64,000 bases of DNA from Marinobacter denitrificans (GCF_008795955.1 NZ_VMHN01000011.1:1-64000); one strand, 5' to 3'. Counted from the stretch's first letter, positions 42,768 through 50,053 are shown. Translations and numbers: made by a program. The notes: generated by a model from the sequence alone, not told the origin.

Positions 42768-43514
42768 TCAGAAAAAGGCGGCCTTTGTGTTTGACTCAAT
42801 TACCGTCAAATCAATCGGTGCCTCAATTGCGCCCAGTGCGATGGCGTATTTCCTGAAGTCAGCAGTGGGACAGCTCTGACGCATGTCCGAAAACTCCTTG
42901 GACGTACCGTAAAGCTCCGCGAGCTCATCGAAACTGTCCGTCAGGAGAGTGTTGTCGTCGTCCACAATTTCTATGGGTGCAAATGAGAGCGAGGCTGAGG
43001 GGCCTTGCTCGATCAGATGCCGACGAAGAGCAAACAGCAACAGAATTGCCAACGGACCTTCGGAAAGTTCCGCGCCGCCGCTGTGACTGCCACTTAAAAG
43101 GCTTTTGAACACCGGTAGTGAAGCCAGTGTGGTTGCCTCATCACGGAATTGCTCCGTGAAAGTGTTGAGTGCAGACGCCAAGAAGCTGGCGATCTGCATT
43201 TCGGGAACCTGAGTCGAGATCCGAAACCAAAACTGGTTTGGAATGCTGCTCTCCAGGTCGTTTTTCGAAACAACCATGTTGGTGCTTCGATCGATCGTCA
43301 GCGATTTGAATTTGAGGTAGCCCTTGCGAAGTTTCGCTTCGTACTGCCTTCTCCAATCCGCCTTATCCGAGGAACGATAAACCAAGGGCTTCCCACGGCG
43401 TCCATACCAGACATCGTGACCACCTTTGGCGTTTGGCCGCGTATCTATCGCCCAATATTTATCGGACGTTTTATCGGCGTAGTGCAGGACACGGATATCG
43501 TCGCTCATGCTCAA
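42768..43514 (-). CDS. WGR-like domain protein
   Basis: A 248-aa protein. The N-terminal part (SDKYWAIDTRPNAKGGHDVW-YGRRGKPLVYR, then RQYEAKLRKGYLKF) follows the WGR fold pattern, which binds nucleic acid in other families. The C-terminal part is helical and unknown. It overlaps the MoxR-like ATPase gene by 4 bases and so belongs to the ATPase-VWA module. Confidence 0.65.
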   Translation of the reverse strand: MSMSDDIRVLHYADKTSDKYWAIDTRPNAKGGHDVWYGRRGKPLVYRSSDKADWRRQYEAKLRKGYLKFKSLTIDRSTNMVVSKNDLESSIPNQFWFRISTQVPEMQIASFLASALNTFTEQFRDEATTLASLPVFKSLLSGSHSGGAELSEGPLAILLLFALRRHLIEQGPSASLSFAPIEIVDDDNTLLTDSFDELAELYGTSKEFSDMRQSCPTADFRKYAIALGAIEAPIDLTVIESNTKAAFF

Positions 43515-44470
43515 GCTCCTTTGGACCAGGAGGTACCAAAGATGTCCTGTGCGATTCGCTCGATTGCTATCCGTTGCTCTGGTTCCGCTTTAGCCAGGAA
43601 AGACTGATTCAGCGAATAAGACAGAGCATTTGGTGCATTTCGGAAGGCCAGTGCCAATTTTGCCCAGCGACACAGCGTGCGCGTGGACATGGTGATGGTC
43701 AGCGGCGTCGCCGTTTCCTCACCCCCAATGAACAGCTTCCGAATCTGATTCGCTACGCGAACCATCTTCTTACGCAGCTCTTCGGGAAGGTCTGGTGCCT
43801 TCTTTTCAAGGATCGTCAGTTCAACGTCCTCGGTTGGATAGTCCACGTGCACCATCCGGAATCGGTCAAGGAAGGCGATATCAAGCTGGTTTACACCCTG
43901 ATACAGGCCGGTGCTGTCGCCAGAACCAACGCTGTTGCCGTTCACAATGAACCGAAAGTTTTGATGAGCGTGAATCACTTCGCCACCGTTTGTCGCAATG
44001 ACCAACGGGTGTCCTTCGAGGACATCATGCAAAGCGGCAAGCTGACCGGGATCAGCTCGATCGACCTCGTTCAAAATGAACAGGTGTCCATCACGCATGG
44101 CAACAGAAAGGGGTCCGTAAACGAACTCCATCGTGCCGTTAACCAATTTCCAGGTGCCTACCAAGTCGTCGAACTCCATGCGCGAGTGCGCGGTGAAGCT
44201 CTGCGTCGGCCAGTTAAGTCGTGACGCAACTTGGTAAGGCAAGGTCGTCTTCCCTGCCCCGTAGTGGCCAGAGAAGTAGAGCCCATCGTCGTCGGGATCA
44301 TCCAGAAAGTTCAGGATGTCTCGCAGAGTCTCCCGGCGGAAAACGTAGGAATCGTTTCGCTTGGGAATGTAGGGATTGGTGGAATCGGCGAAACCGGCTG
44401 TGATTACTTCAGCTGGAACGTCGAGGTTAAAGGTGTTGCGAATGGGCAGTGCCTTGTCGCGAACGGTCAT
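43511..44470 (-). CDS. MoxR/CobS-like AAA+ ATPase
   Basis: A 319-aa AAA+ protein. Walker A GHYGAGKTT is at 68-76, Walker B LFILNEVD at 130-137 (Asn replaces the first Asp), and sensor-1 NFRFIVNGNSVGSGD follows. CobS/MoxR-type ATPases work with VWA partners to remodel or load metals into proteins. Here the partner is the CobT-like gene in the same unit. AAGGAGCTTTCT precedes the ATG. Confidence 0.88.
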   Translation of the reverse strand: MTVRDKALPIRNTFNLDVPAEVITAGFADSTNPYIPKRNDSYVFRRETLRDILNFLDDPDDDGLYFSGHYGAGKTTLPYQVASRLNWPTQSFTAHSRMEFDDLVGTWKLVNGTMEFVYGPLSVAMRDGHLFILNEVDRADPGQLAALHDVLEGHPLVIATNGGEVIHAHQNFRFIVNGNSVGSGDSTGLYQGVNQLDIAFLDRFRMVHVDYPTEDVELTILEKKAPDLPEELRKKMVRVANQIRKLFIGGEETATPLTITMSTRTLCRWAKLALAFRNAPNALSYSLNQSFLAKAEPEQRIAIERIAQDIFGTSWSKGA

Positions 44471-44521
44471 AGAAAGCTCCTTTTCAGTGAGAGTTCACTT
44501 ATTCCAGAGCGGCATCACACA

Positions 44522-44546
44522 CCAGAAGGTGATGATGGCCTTCTGG
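44522..44546 (-). promoter_or_regulatory. Leader hairpin of the MoxR-like gene
   Basis: CCAGAAGG (44522-44529) and CCTTCTGG (44539-44546) form a perfect 8-bp stem 51 bases before the ATG at 44470. Confidence 0.5.
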
Positions 44547-44626
44547 CAAGTGAGATTTTTTGAGAGAGGAATTACAGCCGTGGCTGACGTGTCCGTTTCA
44601 AATTCCGGTGTGGACACTTATTTTGT

Positions 44627-44638
44627 CGTGCAAGCACG
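44627..44638. promoter_or_regulatory. Palindrome upstream of the ATPase-VWA module
   Basis: CGTGCAAGCACG, extending to TCGTGC-AA-GCACGA, is an inverted repeat with 6-bp arms. It is 157 bases upstream of the MoxR-like start in an otherwise gene-free 210-base gap (44563-44772). It could be a repressor site. GTGTCC/GGACAC arms (44589/44612) form another hairpin beside it. Confidence 0.4.
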
Positions 44639-44732
44639 ATCAAAATGCTCAAGGGATTACCCGGTGTAGTAACCGCCTTCCATAACACCCTGGTTGGTAG
44701 GGCCCTAGAGAAGGCAGACACGAAAAATGGAA

Positions 44733-44761
44733 CTGTTCCGAGGATAAAGTCCCCGGAACAG
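44733..44761 (-). terminator. Intrinsic terminator after the exonuclease gene
   Basis: CTGTTCCG and CGGAACAG pair perfectly (8 bp) just past the exonuclease stop on the minus strand, and ATTTTT follows a few bases later. It separates the recombination unit from the MoxR-VWA unit. Confidence 0.7.
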
Positions 44762-44772
44762 CCATTGCTGGT

Positions 44773-45777
44773 TTAGAAGTAAGCCGCTTTGACTGGCGTA
44801 ATCACCTCACTCATGTCGCGGTTGACCAGTTCATCCTCAGAACGAGTGAACCGGACTTCCTCGCGAGAGGGCTTGCGGTAATTCTCCAGCTCGGTGCTCA
44901 AATCCAGGTCAGGAAAGTTTTCCTGAAGGTATTTGAGGTAGTCGACCGATCCCGACTTCTCGAAGCGAGTGACCTTAACGCCGCCGACATCAGCATGGCG
45001 AAAAGGCCCCATCAGGTTGATCAAGGCCTTTTGGACATCTTTCTGGTCTTTTTCAAGAGCCTTAAGCTTGTCCTTCAGAGACTTGATCTGTTCCTGTTGC
45101 ATTCGCCAGGCTTCCGCATGAGCTTCCCACTTGAATTTTTCCGTTCCGCTTTCCGGGATGAACCAGTCGCGATCAGGATCCAATTCAGGGGGTTGCCCAG
45201 TCTGGACCAGTTGCCAAAAGTGCTTGGCAGCCTCGATGATTTGGTTTTCCCGTTCGGGAGTTAACCGAATCTCGAAATCCTGGTCCGCACCATCTTCCCG
45301 GTAGAAAATGAGTCGTCCGATGCTCTGGCCGGCCACAGTCAACTGAGCCTGAACCTGAGCCTCATACAGTTTGAAGGCCGTGGACTCGACTCCGTTTGCC
45401 TCAAGGTCATCCCAAACAGTTTTGGAAGGCGCCTTGAATTCGTAGGGTTGGTCCTGTGTGTCCACACCATCAAACGAGGCGCGCAGCACATCCCATTTGG
45501 CACACTCACCGCACATCGGAAGCAGGAACTCACCGTAGCGGGATTCGGCCAACTGACGTGCTTTATCCTCGAGGGCGACGCCTCGTTGGATGTTCGGGTT
45601 GCCTGAAAGGTCTGGCGGGTTAATCCGTCCGATCTTTTCAGCCCAAAGTTGCCAGGGGGTTTTATAGGGGCTCAGTCCGAGGATCACCGGAATGTCTGTT
45701 GCGGTTATCCCCAGGGCTCGCCATTTCAGCCATTCTTCAGAGCGTTGGTTCAGGTCAACTACAGTCATTTTCGGCAT
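44773..45777 (-). CDS. exo: YqaJ/lambda-type exonuclease
   Basis: A 334-aa 5'-3' exonuclease that resects double-strand ends for the adjacent annealing protein. The PD-(D/E)xK core shows R in NQRSEEWLKWR, E70, D103 in ASFDGVD, E113-F-K115 and Q141/Q143 (YEAQVQAQL). A coiled stretch (EQIKSLKDKLKALEKDQKDV) lies near the C-terminus. ATG 45777 has GGAGATTCGTA upstream. Bet/exo pairs with ssb and cobS/cobT-like genes are known from SXT/R391 ICEs and IncC plasmids. Confidence 0.9.
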   Translation of the reverse strand: MPKMTVVDLNQRSEEWLKWRALGITATDIPVILGLSPYKTPWQLWAEKIGRINPPDLSGNPNIQRGVALEDKARQLAESRYGEFLLPMCGECAKWDVLRASFDGVDTQDQPYEFKAPSKTVWDDLEANGVESTAFKLYEAQVQAQLTVAGQSIGRLIFYREDGADQDFEIRLTPERENQIIEAAKHFWQLVQTGQPPELDPDRDWFIPESGTEKFKWEAHAEAWRMQQEQIKSLKDKLKALEKDQKDVQKALINLMGPFRHADVGGVKVTRFEKSGSVDYLKYLQENFPDLDLSTELENYRKPSREEVRFTRSEDELVNRDMSEVITPVKAAYF

Positions 45778-45794
45778 TACGAATCTCCATAAGA

Positions 45795-45834
45795 GGGGTA
45801 ATGCCGCCCAAGGGGTGCATTACCCCATTGGGTT
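45795..45834 (-). promoter_or_regulatory. Structured leader element copy 1 (before exo)
   Basis: GGGGTAATGC (45795-45804) pairs perfectly with GCATTACCCC (45817-45826). The minus-strand loop ACCCCTTGGGCG has an inner CCC/GGG and AACCC lies on the 5' side. It ends 17 bases before the exo ATG. Confidence 0.65.
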
Positions 45835-45848
45835 GAGAGAGTGAGTGT

Positions 45849-46138
45849 TTAGGCTGTCTGGCTCATGGCCGGAAAGTCTTTGATGTACTGTTCGCAGAGT
45901 TCTGCAAACATCCTCGCGTAGCTTTCGGATGGAAAGTCAGCGACCGGGAATTCCGGATATTGAAATTGAACACCGGGCCGGAGGTGGCCGATGACCGAAT
46001 AGAAGTTCGGTCGGCCGTCGTTGCGCTGAGGTTCCGAGACAGATAAACGGCTTTGACTCGGAAGGAGTCGTAGTCGCGGATCTTCTCCAGGCTATCGAAG
46101 TAGAACATCGTCATCTTTGGTTGAGTTTGAGCGTTCAT
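45849..46138 (-). pseudogene. Small gene between recT and exo, frameshifted
   Basis: The gene starts MNAQTQPKMTMFYFDSLEKI at ATG 46138 with AAGAGGAATAATC upstream. Near 46035-46043 the sensible frame changes: one frame gives RVKAVYLS, the other continues SEPQRNDGRPNFYSVIGHLR, then PGVQFQYPEFPVADFPSESY and FAELCEQYIKDFPAM to a TAA at 45849. Restoring one base would give about 96 aa. It is either a recent mutation or a sequencing error. Function unknown; a small gene commonly sits here in bet-exo modules. Confidence 0.7.
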
Positions 46139-46166
46139 GATTATTCCTCTTGAGTAGAGATGAGAG

Positions 46167-46207
46167 GCATGAACACCCGTGTTGGGGTCCATGCCCCAAG
46201 TGGGTTT
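46167..46207 (-). promoter_or_regulatory. Structured leader element copy 2
   Basis: GGCATG pairs with CATGCC, and inner arms continue toward ACCC/GGGT around AACAC. On the minus strand the order is AACCC, TGGGG, ACCCC, GGG as in copies 1 and 3. It lies 28 bases before the ATG at 46138. Confidence 0.6.
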
Positions 46208-46212
46208 AGATT

Positions 46213-47169
46213 TTATTGATTTACCGCTGAGGACGGGACGGGTTGGGCTTTTGCCTTGTCCAATTCGTCCAGAGCGTAGGCCAGCTCAGAGGGATCTTTG
46301 ATCCTCTCCACCATGACCTCTTTGCACGCTTCAAAAGCGTTTTGGTTTTTTGCCCGGTCCACCAGATTCTTCACGGTGTTGAGCAATTGGGCCGAGAGTT
46401 CTTCTCTTGGCGGTGGTGCAGGAAGCGCCGAAGGCGTAACCGGCTTGTGCTGGTTTGCCAGGATCGCCAAGCCTTCTCCGTTCTCCTCGTTGAGGATCCT
46501 GAGTGCCTGTGCCATGCGAGGGTTCGAGATTGGCCACCACTTGCTGGCTCGCTTCACGATGCTTTTCAACATCATCTGTTCAGCCCAGTCGACCCAGGGT
46601 CCAAAACCTTTTTTGAAGGCTTCGGAAACGTCCCGAATCTTGTCCATGTCAGCTTTCGACATGGCTTCGACGAGAACGCCCCCGGAAGGTAGCTCTGCGA
46701 TGCAGTAACCACCCCGAATGGAGCCACGATCCGTTGAGAAGGGATCACAGACGTGATCTGGCTTCTCGGCGGGGCCTTTGTAGGAAAACTGGTCTTTCTC
46801 GTACACCAGTTCAGCCTTGGCCCAACGAATCGCACCGGTTTCCACGCCAATCGCAATCAATCCCCGATACGAAATATCGAGCATGACCTTGGCGTCTTCA
46901 TTGCGGCGTAGACGACGAGGGACCAGAAACGCCAAGCCCTGGTTGGGATTGAGCGTCAGTCCGACCGCGGCGACGTTGTACATCGCAAGCCGAAGTGATG
47001 AGAGGTTCTTCTTTGCCACATCCAGCAGATAGGAGTTGTTCATCAACTGCTGGGTGGCAAAGATCTGCTCCTGCTTGAAATTCAAACTGGAGCTGTTGAA
47101 CTTATCTTTTGAGGATTCAATGATCTGATGCCATTGAGCGGGTTGTACTGCCTGAGGTGCCTGATTCAT
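46213..47169 (-). CDS. bet: RecT/Bet-family single-strand annealing protein
   Basis: A 318-aa annealase that pairs complementary strands made by the Exo protein. The RecT core is clear: LRLAMYNVAAVGLTLNPNQG, LAFLVPRRLRR, KVMLDISYRGLIAIGVETGA and the GPWVDWAEQMMLKSIVKRAS helix. A Pro-rich tail follows. ATG 47169 has AAGGA 8 bases upstream; the longer frame does not. With ssb and exo it forms a phage-type recombination system that can drive element diversification. Confidence 0.92.
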   Translation of the reverse strand: MNQAPQAVQPAQWHQIIESSKDKFNSSSLNFKQEQIFATQQLMNNSYLLDVAKKNLSSLRLAMYNVAAVGLTLNPNQGLAFLVPRRLRRNEDAKVMLDISYRGLIAIGVETGAIRWAKAELVYEKDQFSYKGPAEKPDHVCDPFSTDRGSIRGGYCIAELPSGGVLVEAMSKADMDKIRDVSEAFKKGFGPWVDWAEQMMLKSIVKRASKWWPISNPRMAQALRILNEENGEGLAILANQHKPVTPSALPAPPPREELSAQLLNTVKNLVDRAKNQNAFEACKEVMVERIKDPSELAYALDELDKAKAQPVPSSAVNQ

Positions 47170-47194
47170 AAAAAGGTCCTTGCGCGTCAAGAAT

Positions 47195-47214
47195 TCCGGG
47201 CGATAATTCCCGGA
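47195..47214 (-). promoter_or_regulatory. Leader hairpin of bet
   Basis: TCCGGG and CCCGGA (6 bp) around an AT-rich loop lie 25 bases before the bet ATG. Weaker than the other leader hairpins. Confidence 0.4.
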
Positions 47215-47226
47215 GAGGTGAGAGAG

Positions 47227-47547
47227 ATGCAGACCAACCATTACATCGTCGATGACGAGGGCAATTTCAGGTTCACATCGGTGGGTCTTGAGGAAGAAGG
47301 ACCGCTACTGGCCAGAGCCGGCATTGATCCCACATCTATCAAGACGTATGAGGCATATATCCAGGCCAGGAAGACCGCAGGGCCTTACTTTATGGATTAC
47401 CTCAGAGACGAAACTGACCGCATGCTGGAAGGTAAACCGGACACCGTTGAGTGGCAGGCCATCAGATCCATAGCGTTTGGGTCAGATGAAGAGCAGAAAG
47501 CTCTGATTGAGAAGATGAAGCGGAAACGGTCGTTTAAGGCTGTTTAG
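47227..47547 (+). CDS. 106-aa protein on the opposite strand
   Basis: From ATG 47227 (GAGAGGTGAGAGAG upstream) it reads MQTNHYIVDDEGNFRFTSVG, then LARAGIDPTSIKTYEAYIQA and MDYLRDETDRMLEGKPDTVE, with a basic tail. Protein-like composition and no competing minus-strand gene support it. It is divergent from bet and overlaps the tail of the next minus gene by 14 bases. Function unknown. Confidence 0.6.
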   Translation: MQTNHYIVDDEGNFRFTSVGLEEEGPLLARAGIDPTSIKTYEAYIQARKTAGPYFMDYLRDETDRMLEGKPDTVEWQAIRSIAFGSDEEQKALIEKMKRKRSFKAV

Positions 47548-47725
47548 CTTCTTTGCGGGCGTTGATTTCCTCAATGATGCGACTGCGAAGCCACTTCAAA
47601 GATTTGATCTGTTCCCGATCGGTGAGAAGCACCAGCATTTCCTGAGAATTGCGAAGGTGCGCTTGAAGTTGTTCGTTACTTGCCGTTTCCAGCCAGTAGT
47701 AAACCTCTTTCCTTGAGAACCCCAT
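47534..47725 (-). CDS. 63-aa helical protein
   Basis: From ATG 47725 with GGAGACGACATC upstream. Reads MGFSRKEVYYWLETASNEQL, QAHLRNSQEMLVLLTDREQI, KSLKWLRSRIIEEINARKEA. It is probably all-helical and charged. Located between ssb and bet in the recombination unit. Confidence 0.6.
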   Translation of the reverse strand: MGFSRKEVYYWLETASNEQLQAHLRNSQEMLVLLTDREQIKSLKWLRSRIIEEINARKEAKQP

Positions 47726-47746
47726 GATGTCGTCTCCATTGAGAAG

Positions 47747-47786
47747 ATGGGGCTTTCCCGTCAGGGGTATAAGCCCCATTCGGGTT
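47747..47786 (-). promoter_or_regulatory. Structured leader element copy 3
   Basis: ATGGGGCTT (47747-47755) pairs perfectly with AAGCCCCAT (47771-47779). The minus-strand loop ATACCCCTGACGGGA has an inner CCC/GGG and AACCC is on the 5' side. It ends 21 bases before the ATG at 47725. Confidence 0.65.
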
Positions 47787-47806
47787 AAAGGTTAAAAAGC
47801 CGGCTG

Positions 47807-48271
47807 CTAGAACGGGTAGTCGTCGTCAAAGCCATAGGCTTCAACTGGCGGCTGTTCCAGATGCCCAGGCTGACTCTGTGAAGCATGAGCCTGCTGTTGG
47901 GGCTGTGGCGTGGGAGCGGCCTGCTGCGAACCATTTTTGGAAAAATACTTCGGCAGCTTGCGCGGGAAATCATTAACCACGATTTCTGTGGTGTAACGAT
48001 CTTCACCGCTCTGGGTTTGCCATTTCCTGGTTCTCAACTCGCCCTCAAGGAACAAGAGATCACCAGGTTCAACGTTCATGCCGATGTGCTCAGCAGTCTT
48101 GTTGAAACTGACGCAACGGTGCCATTCAGTGTTCTCTTTCCATTCGCCAGTTTCCCTGTCCTTGAGAGACTTGGTTGTAGCGATTGAATAAGAAACCACC
48201 TGCAGGCCGTTTGGGGTGGAGCGAACATCTTTTTGACCGAGACGGCCAATGAGCTGTGCTTTGTTGAGCAT
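47807..48271 (-). CDS. ssb: Single-stranded DNA-binding protein
   Basis: A 154-aa SSB. The OB fold (LNKAQLIGRLGQKDVRSTPN, EWHRCVSFNKTAEHIGMNVE, GDLLFLEGELRTRKW) is followed by a Gln/Pro-rich linker and the partner-binding tip DDDYPF, a variant of DDDIPF. It protects single strands during the Bet/Exo reaction. The leader CTCAAGAGGGAATAATC before its ATG closely matches that of the small gene at 46138. Confidence 0.95.
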   Translation of the reverse strand: MLNKAQLIGRLGQKDVRSTPNGLQVVSYSIATTKSLKDRETGEWKENTEWHRCVSFNKTAEHIGMNVEPGDLLFLEGELRTRKWQTQSGEDRYTTEIVVNDFPRKLPKYFSKNGSQQAAPTPQPQQQAHASQSQPGHLEQPPVEAYGFDDDYPF

Positions 48272-48273
48272 GA

Positions 48274-48615
48274 TTATTCCCTCTTGAGCTTAGGTTGAGA
48301 GTATTCAATCTCGACAGGTGCACGCTTGCCGGATTGAAGGAGGTGCTGATTTCTCATGTGCTGAAGTTCTGCAGGAGAATCGATGATTGACCGAATGGTC
48401 ATTTGCTCGGGTTCAGGCTTGTAGAATCGATGGAAAACCCAACGAATCGCGAAGACCATTACTCGAAGCAAAGCTTTCGTATACAGCGTCAAACGACGTT
48501 CACACGCTGCGAGAAAACGGTCTCCAGTTTCGAAACCGAGGTCGACCAGGAAAAGCAGAATCCTGCCACCGAACATCAGGACCAGGATTGCAGATAGACC
48601 CAAAATGAGTTCCAT
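48274..48615 (-). CDS. Membrane-anchored protein of unknown function
   Basis: A 113-aa protein with an N-terminal helix (ELILGLSAILVLMFGGRILL), a second hydrophobic stretch (ALLRVMVFAIRWVFHRFY) and a basic C-terminus. It overlaps the upstream gene by one base and stops two bases before ssb, so it is in the ssb unit. Confidence 0.6.
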   Translation of the reverse strand: MELILGLSAILVLMFGGRILLFLVDLGFETGDRFLAACERRLTLYTKALLRVMVFAIRWVFHRFYKPEPEQMTIRSIIDSPAELQHMRNQHLLQSGKRAPVEIEYSQPKLKRE

Positions 48616-48851
48616 CAGGCACTCCTTTTCTCAGGTGAGAAGACGTACCCGAACTCGGTGTCATAAACCCAAGTCAGATCCTGTCTCAGAGAGGCATTAA
48701 AGTGCGGCAGTAGCAGCACATTGCTGGCCTCAGAAGTGGCAACAACAAAACGCCCTTTGTCCGCCTTTTCGATTGCCTGTTGGATGACTTCATCAACGTG
48801 GTTGACGAAATGAGAGAGATGCCTGTTGGCATCGTGTTCACTTCGATTCAT
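48615..48851 (-). CDS. 78-aa soluble protein
   Basis: From ATG 48851 with AAAGGA upstream: MNRSEHDANRHLSHFVNHVD, EVIQQAIEKADKGRFVVATS, DLTWVYDTEFGYVF. The longer frame starts inside a non-coding repeat shared with another locus, which supports this start. Function unknown; first gene of the ssb unit. Confidence 0.6.
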   Translation of the reverse strand: MNRSEHDANRHLSHFVNHVDEVIQQAIEKADKGRFVVATSEASNVLLLPHFNASLRQDLTWVYDTEFGYVFSPEKRSA

Positions 48852-48870
48852 GTGAGTGATTCCTTTGGAG

Positions 48871-48970
48871 TGTTCAGCCAATTGCCGTAGCAACCGCGTC
48901 CGTTTCATGGCTAGGTGAGGACGCTGATCAAGTGCCGAGTTCAGTTGAACTGCAGCAACAAGATTCGAGG
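48871..48970 (-). repeat. Leader repeat copy A
   Basis: About 100 bases closely resemble 49627-49728 (shared words include GTCCGTTTC, TGGCTAG, ATCA-GTGCCG and GCAGCAACAAGAT). Each copy lies just upstream of the ribosome site of a small minus-strand gene and is followed upstream by a hairpin (48994-49014 here). It is probably a duplicated promoter/leader. Confidence 0.65.
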
Positions 48971-48993
48971 AATCACAGGAAAAGCATTCAAGT

Positions 48994-49014
48994 CTGGATC
49001 CGATACGGGTCCAG
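48994..49014 (-). promoter_or_regulatory. Hairpin upstream of leader repeat A
   Basis: CTGGATCC and GGGTCCAG form an 8-bp stem with one wobble and a 5-nt loop, just upstream (minus strand) of leader repeat A. It may be the end of the previous transcript. Confidence 0.4.
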
Positions 49015-49140
49015 GCCGCAATGCTCGTGAGGAGGTTGGGAAAGACAGACGCACGAAACCAAGCAGTTGAGTATCAACTGAGGATCATGCGGTCTGTCGG
49101 GGATGCGTTCGTAGAAACGAACTGAGTTAAGGCCGTAGGC

Positions 49141-49278
49141 CTAGAGGTTTTTCTCTTCGCGTTCGACTTCAGCAATCAATAGCTGCTCGTTCTTCGAGTC
49201 GATGTGGGCCGCTATCAAAACGCTGCTTACTACGACAGCTGCAAAGCACGTCATAAAAATAAGCATGGAAAGCTCCAT
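49141..49278 (-). CDS. 45-aa single-helix membrane protein
   Basis: Reads MELSMLIFMTCFAAVVVSSV, LIAAHIDSKNEQLLIAEVER. GGAGACGTTAATT precedes the ATG. One N-terminal helix with a charged tail. Its start lies 40 bases after the next gene's stop. Function unknown. Confidence 0.55.
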   Translation of the reverse strand: MELSMLIFMTCFAAVVVSSVLIAAHIDSKNEQLLIAEVEREEKNL

Positions 49279-49318
49279 AATTAACGTCTCCTTTTGAAGG
49301 TTGGTGGATTTTTATCCG

Positions 49319-49609
49319 CTATTCAAGTCTTTCAGACCTGTTGGGCGGGTGATCCAGTCGCATTCGGATTCGCTCTACGGATTGCTTGTAGTGAGCAATT
49401 TTGCCAGCGCAAATGATATTCAGGCTCACAATAACTGTCGTGAGAACGAGATAGATTGCCAGTCGAAGGAGGTCGCCGTTAATCAGCAACTCCCAAAGAG
49501 CGACAGATGTTGGTGCCATCGAACTTGCGTTGACACTTAACATTGCTGCCCTCCATCGTGCATGAAGTTCAGAATTTCGAATGAAGAGTTTTTCTTTTGC
49601 AGTAAACAT
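49319..49609 (-). CDS. 96-aa membrane protein
   Basis: From ATG 49609 with GGAGAAAATT upstream: MFTAKEKLFIRNSELHARWR, a helix LLRLAIYLVLTTVIVSLNII and a basic tail. The longer frame runs into leader repeat B and a non-coding region, so I reject it. It is the outermost gene of the island on this side that I can support. Confidence 0.6.
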   Translation of the reverse strand: MFTAKEKLFIRNSELHARWRAAMLSVNASSMAPTSVALWELLINGDLLRLAIYLVLTTVIVSLNIICAGKIAHYKQSVERIRMRLDHPPNRSERLE

Positions 49610-49626
49610 AATTTTCTCCGGTTTAG

Positions 49627-49728
49627 TGTTAAGCCAAATCGCCGTGGCGATCGCATCCGTTTCGTGGCTAGATTGAGGATGCTTATCAGGTGCCGTTGTT
49701 CGGGGAACAAGCAGCAACAAGATCCGGA
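49627..49728 (-). repeat. Leader repeat copy B
   Basis: Partner of 48871-48970, placed 18 bases upstream of the ATG at 49609. A CACCC/GGGTG hairpin (49781-49799) lies further upstream, paralleling copy A. Confidence 0.65.
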
Positions 49729-50053
49729 GAAACCAAAAGGCGGTCTGCCCTGCCCTGAGAAACTCACAGGCACGGCAAAACACCCTCAGGAAAGGGGTGG
49801 GACTATCAAAGAGGTCTGTTTAATCTGTTTTTGGGTAAAGGAGCGCGGAGGTGCGCGATCTGGAGAGATGGGTCCCGATGAGGCGGTGTGCCGAATGACC
49901 CGGTGAGGCACTATTTGAAAATTACACCAGCCTTGTGCGAGGTACAAGGCAAAATATTGTTTCGACGCTCACAATTCTTGAATTTCTGCGAAATGCAGGC
50001 TGAGGTCGCAAAGCGAACGTTCGTCTGGAGAGCGGATTGCGCAAGTGTGGCGC

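Noticed and set aside
39980..44470. Genuine cobaltochelatase
   Set aside because: Large CobN-type subunit and other cobalamin genes are absent, and the neighbours are recombination genes of a mobile element.
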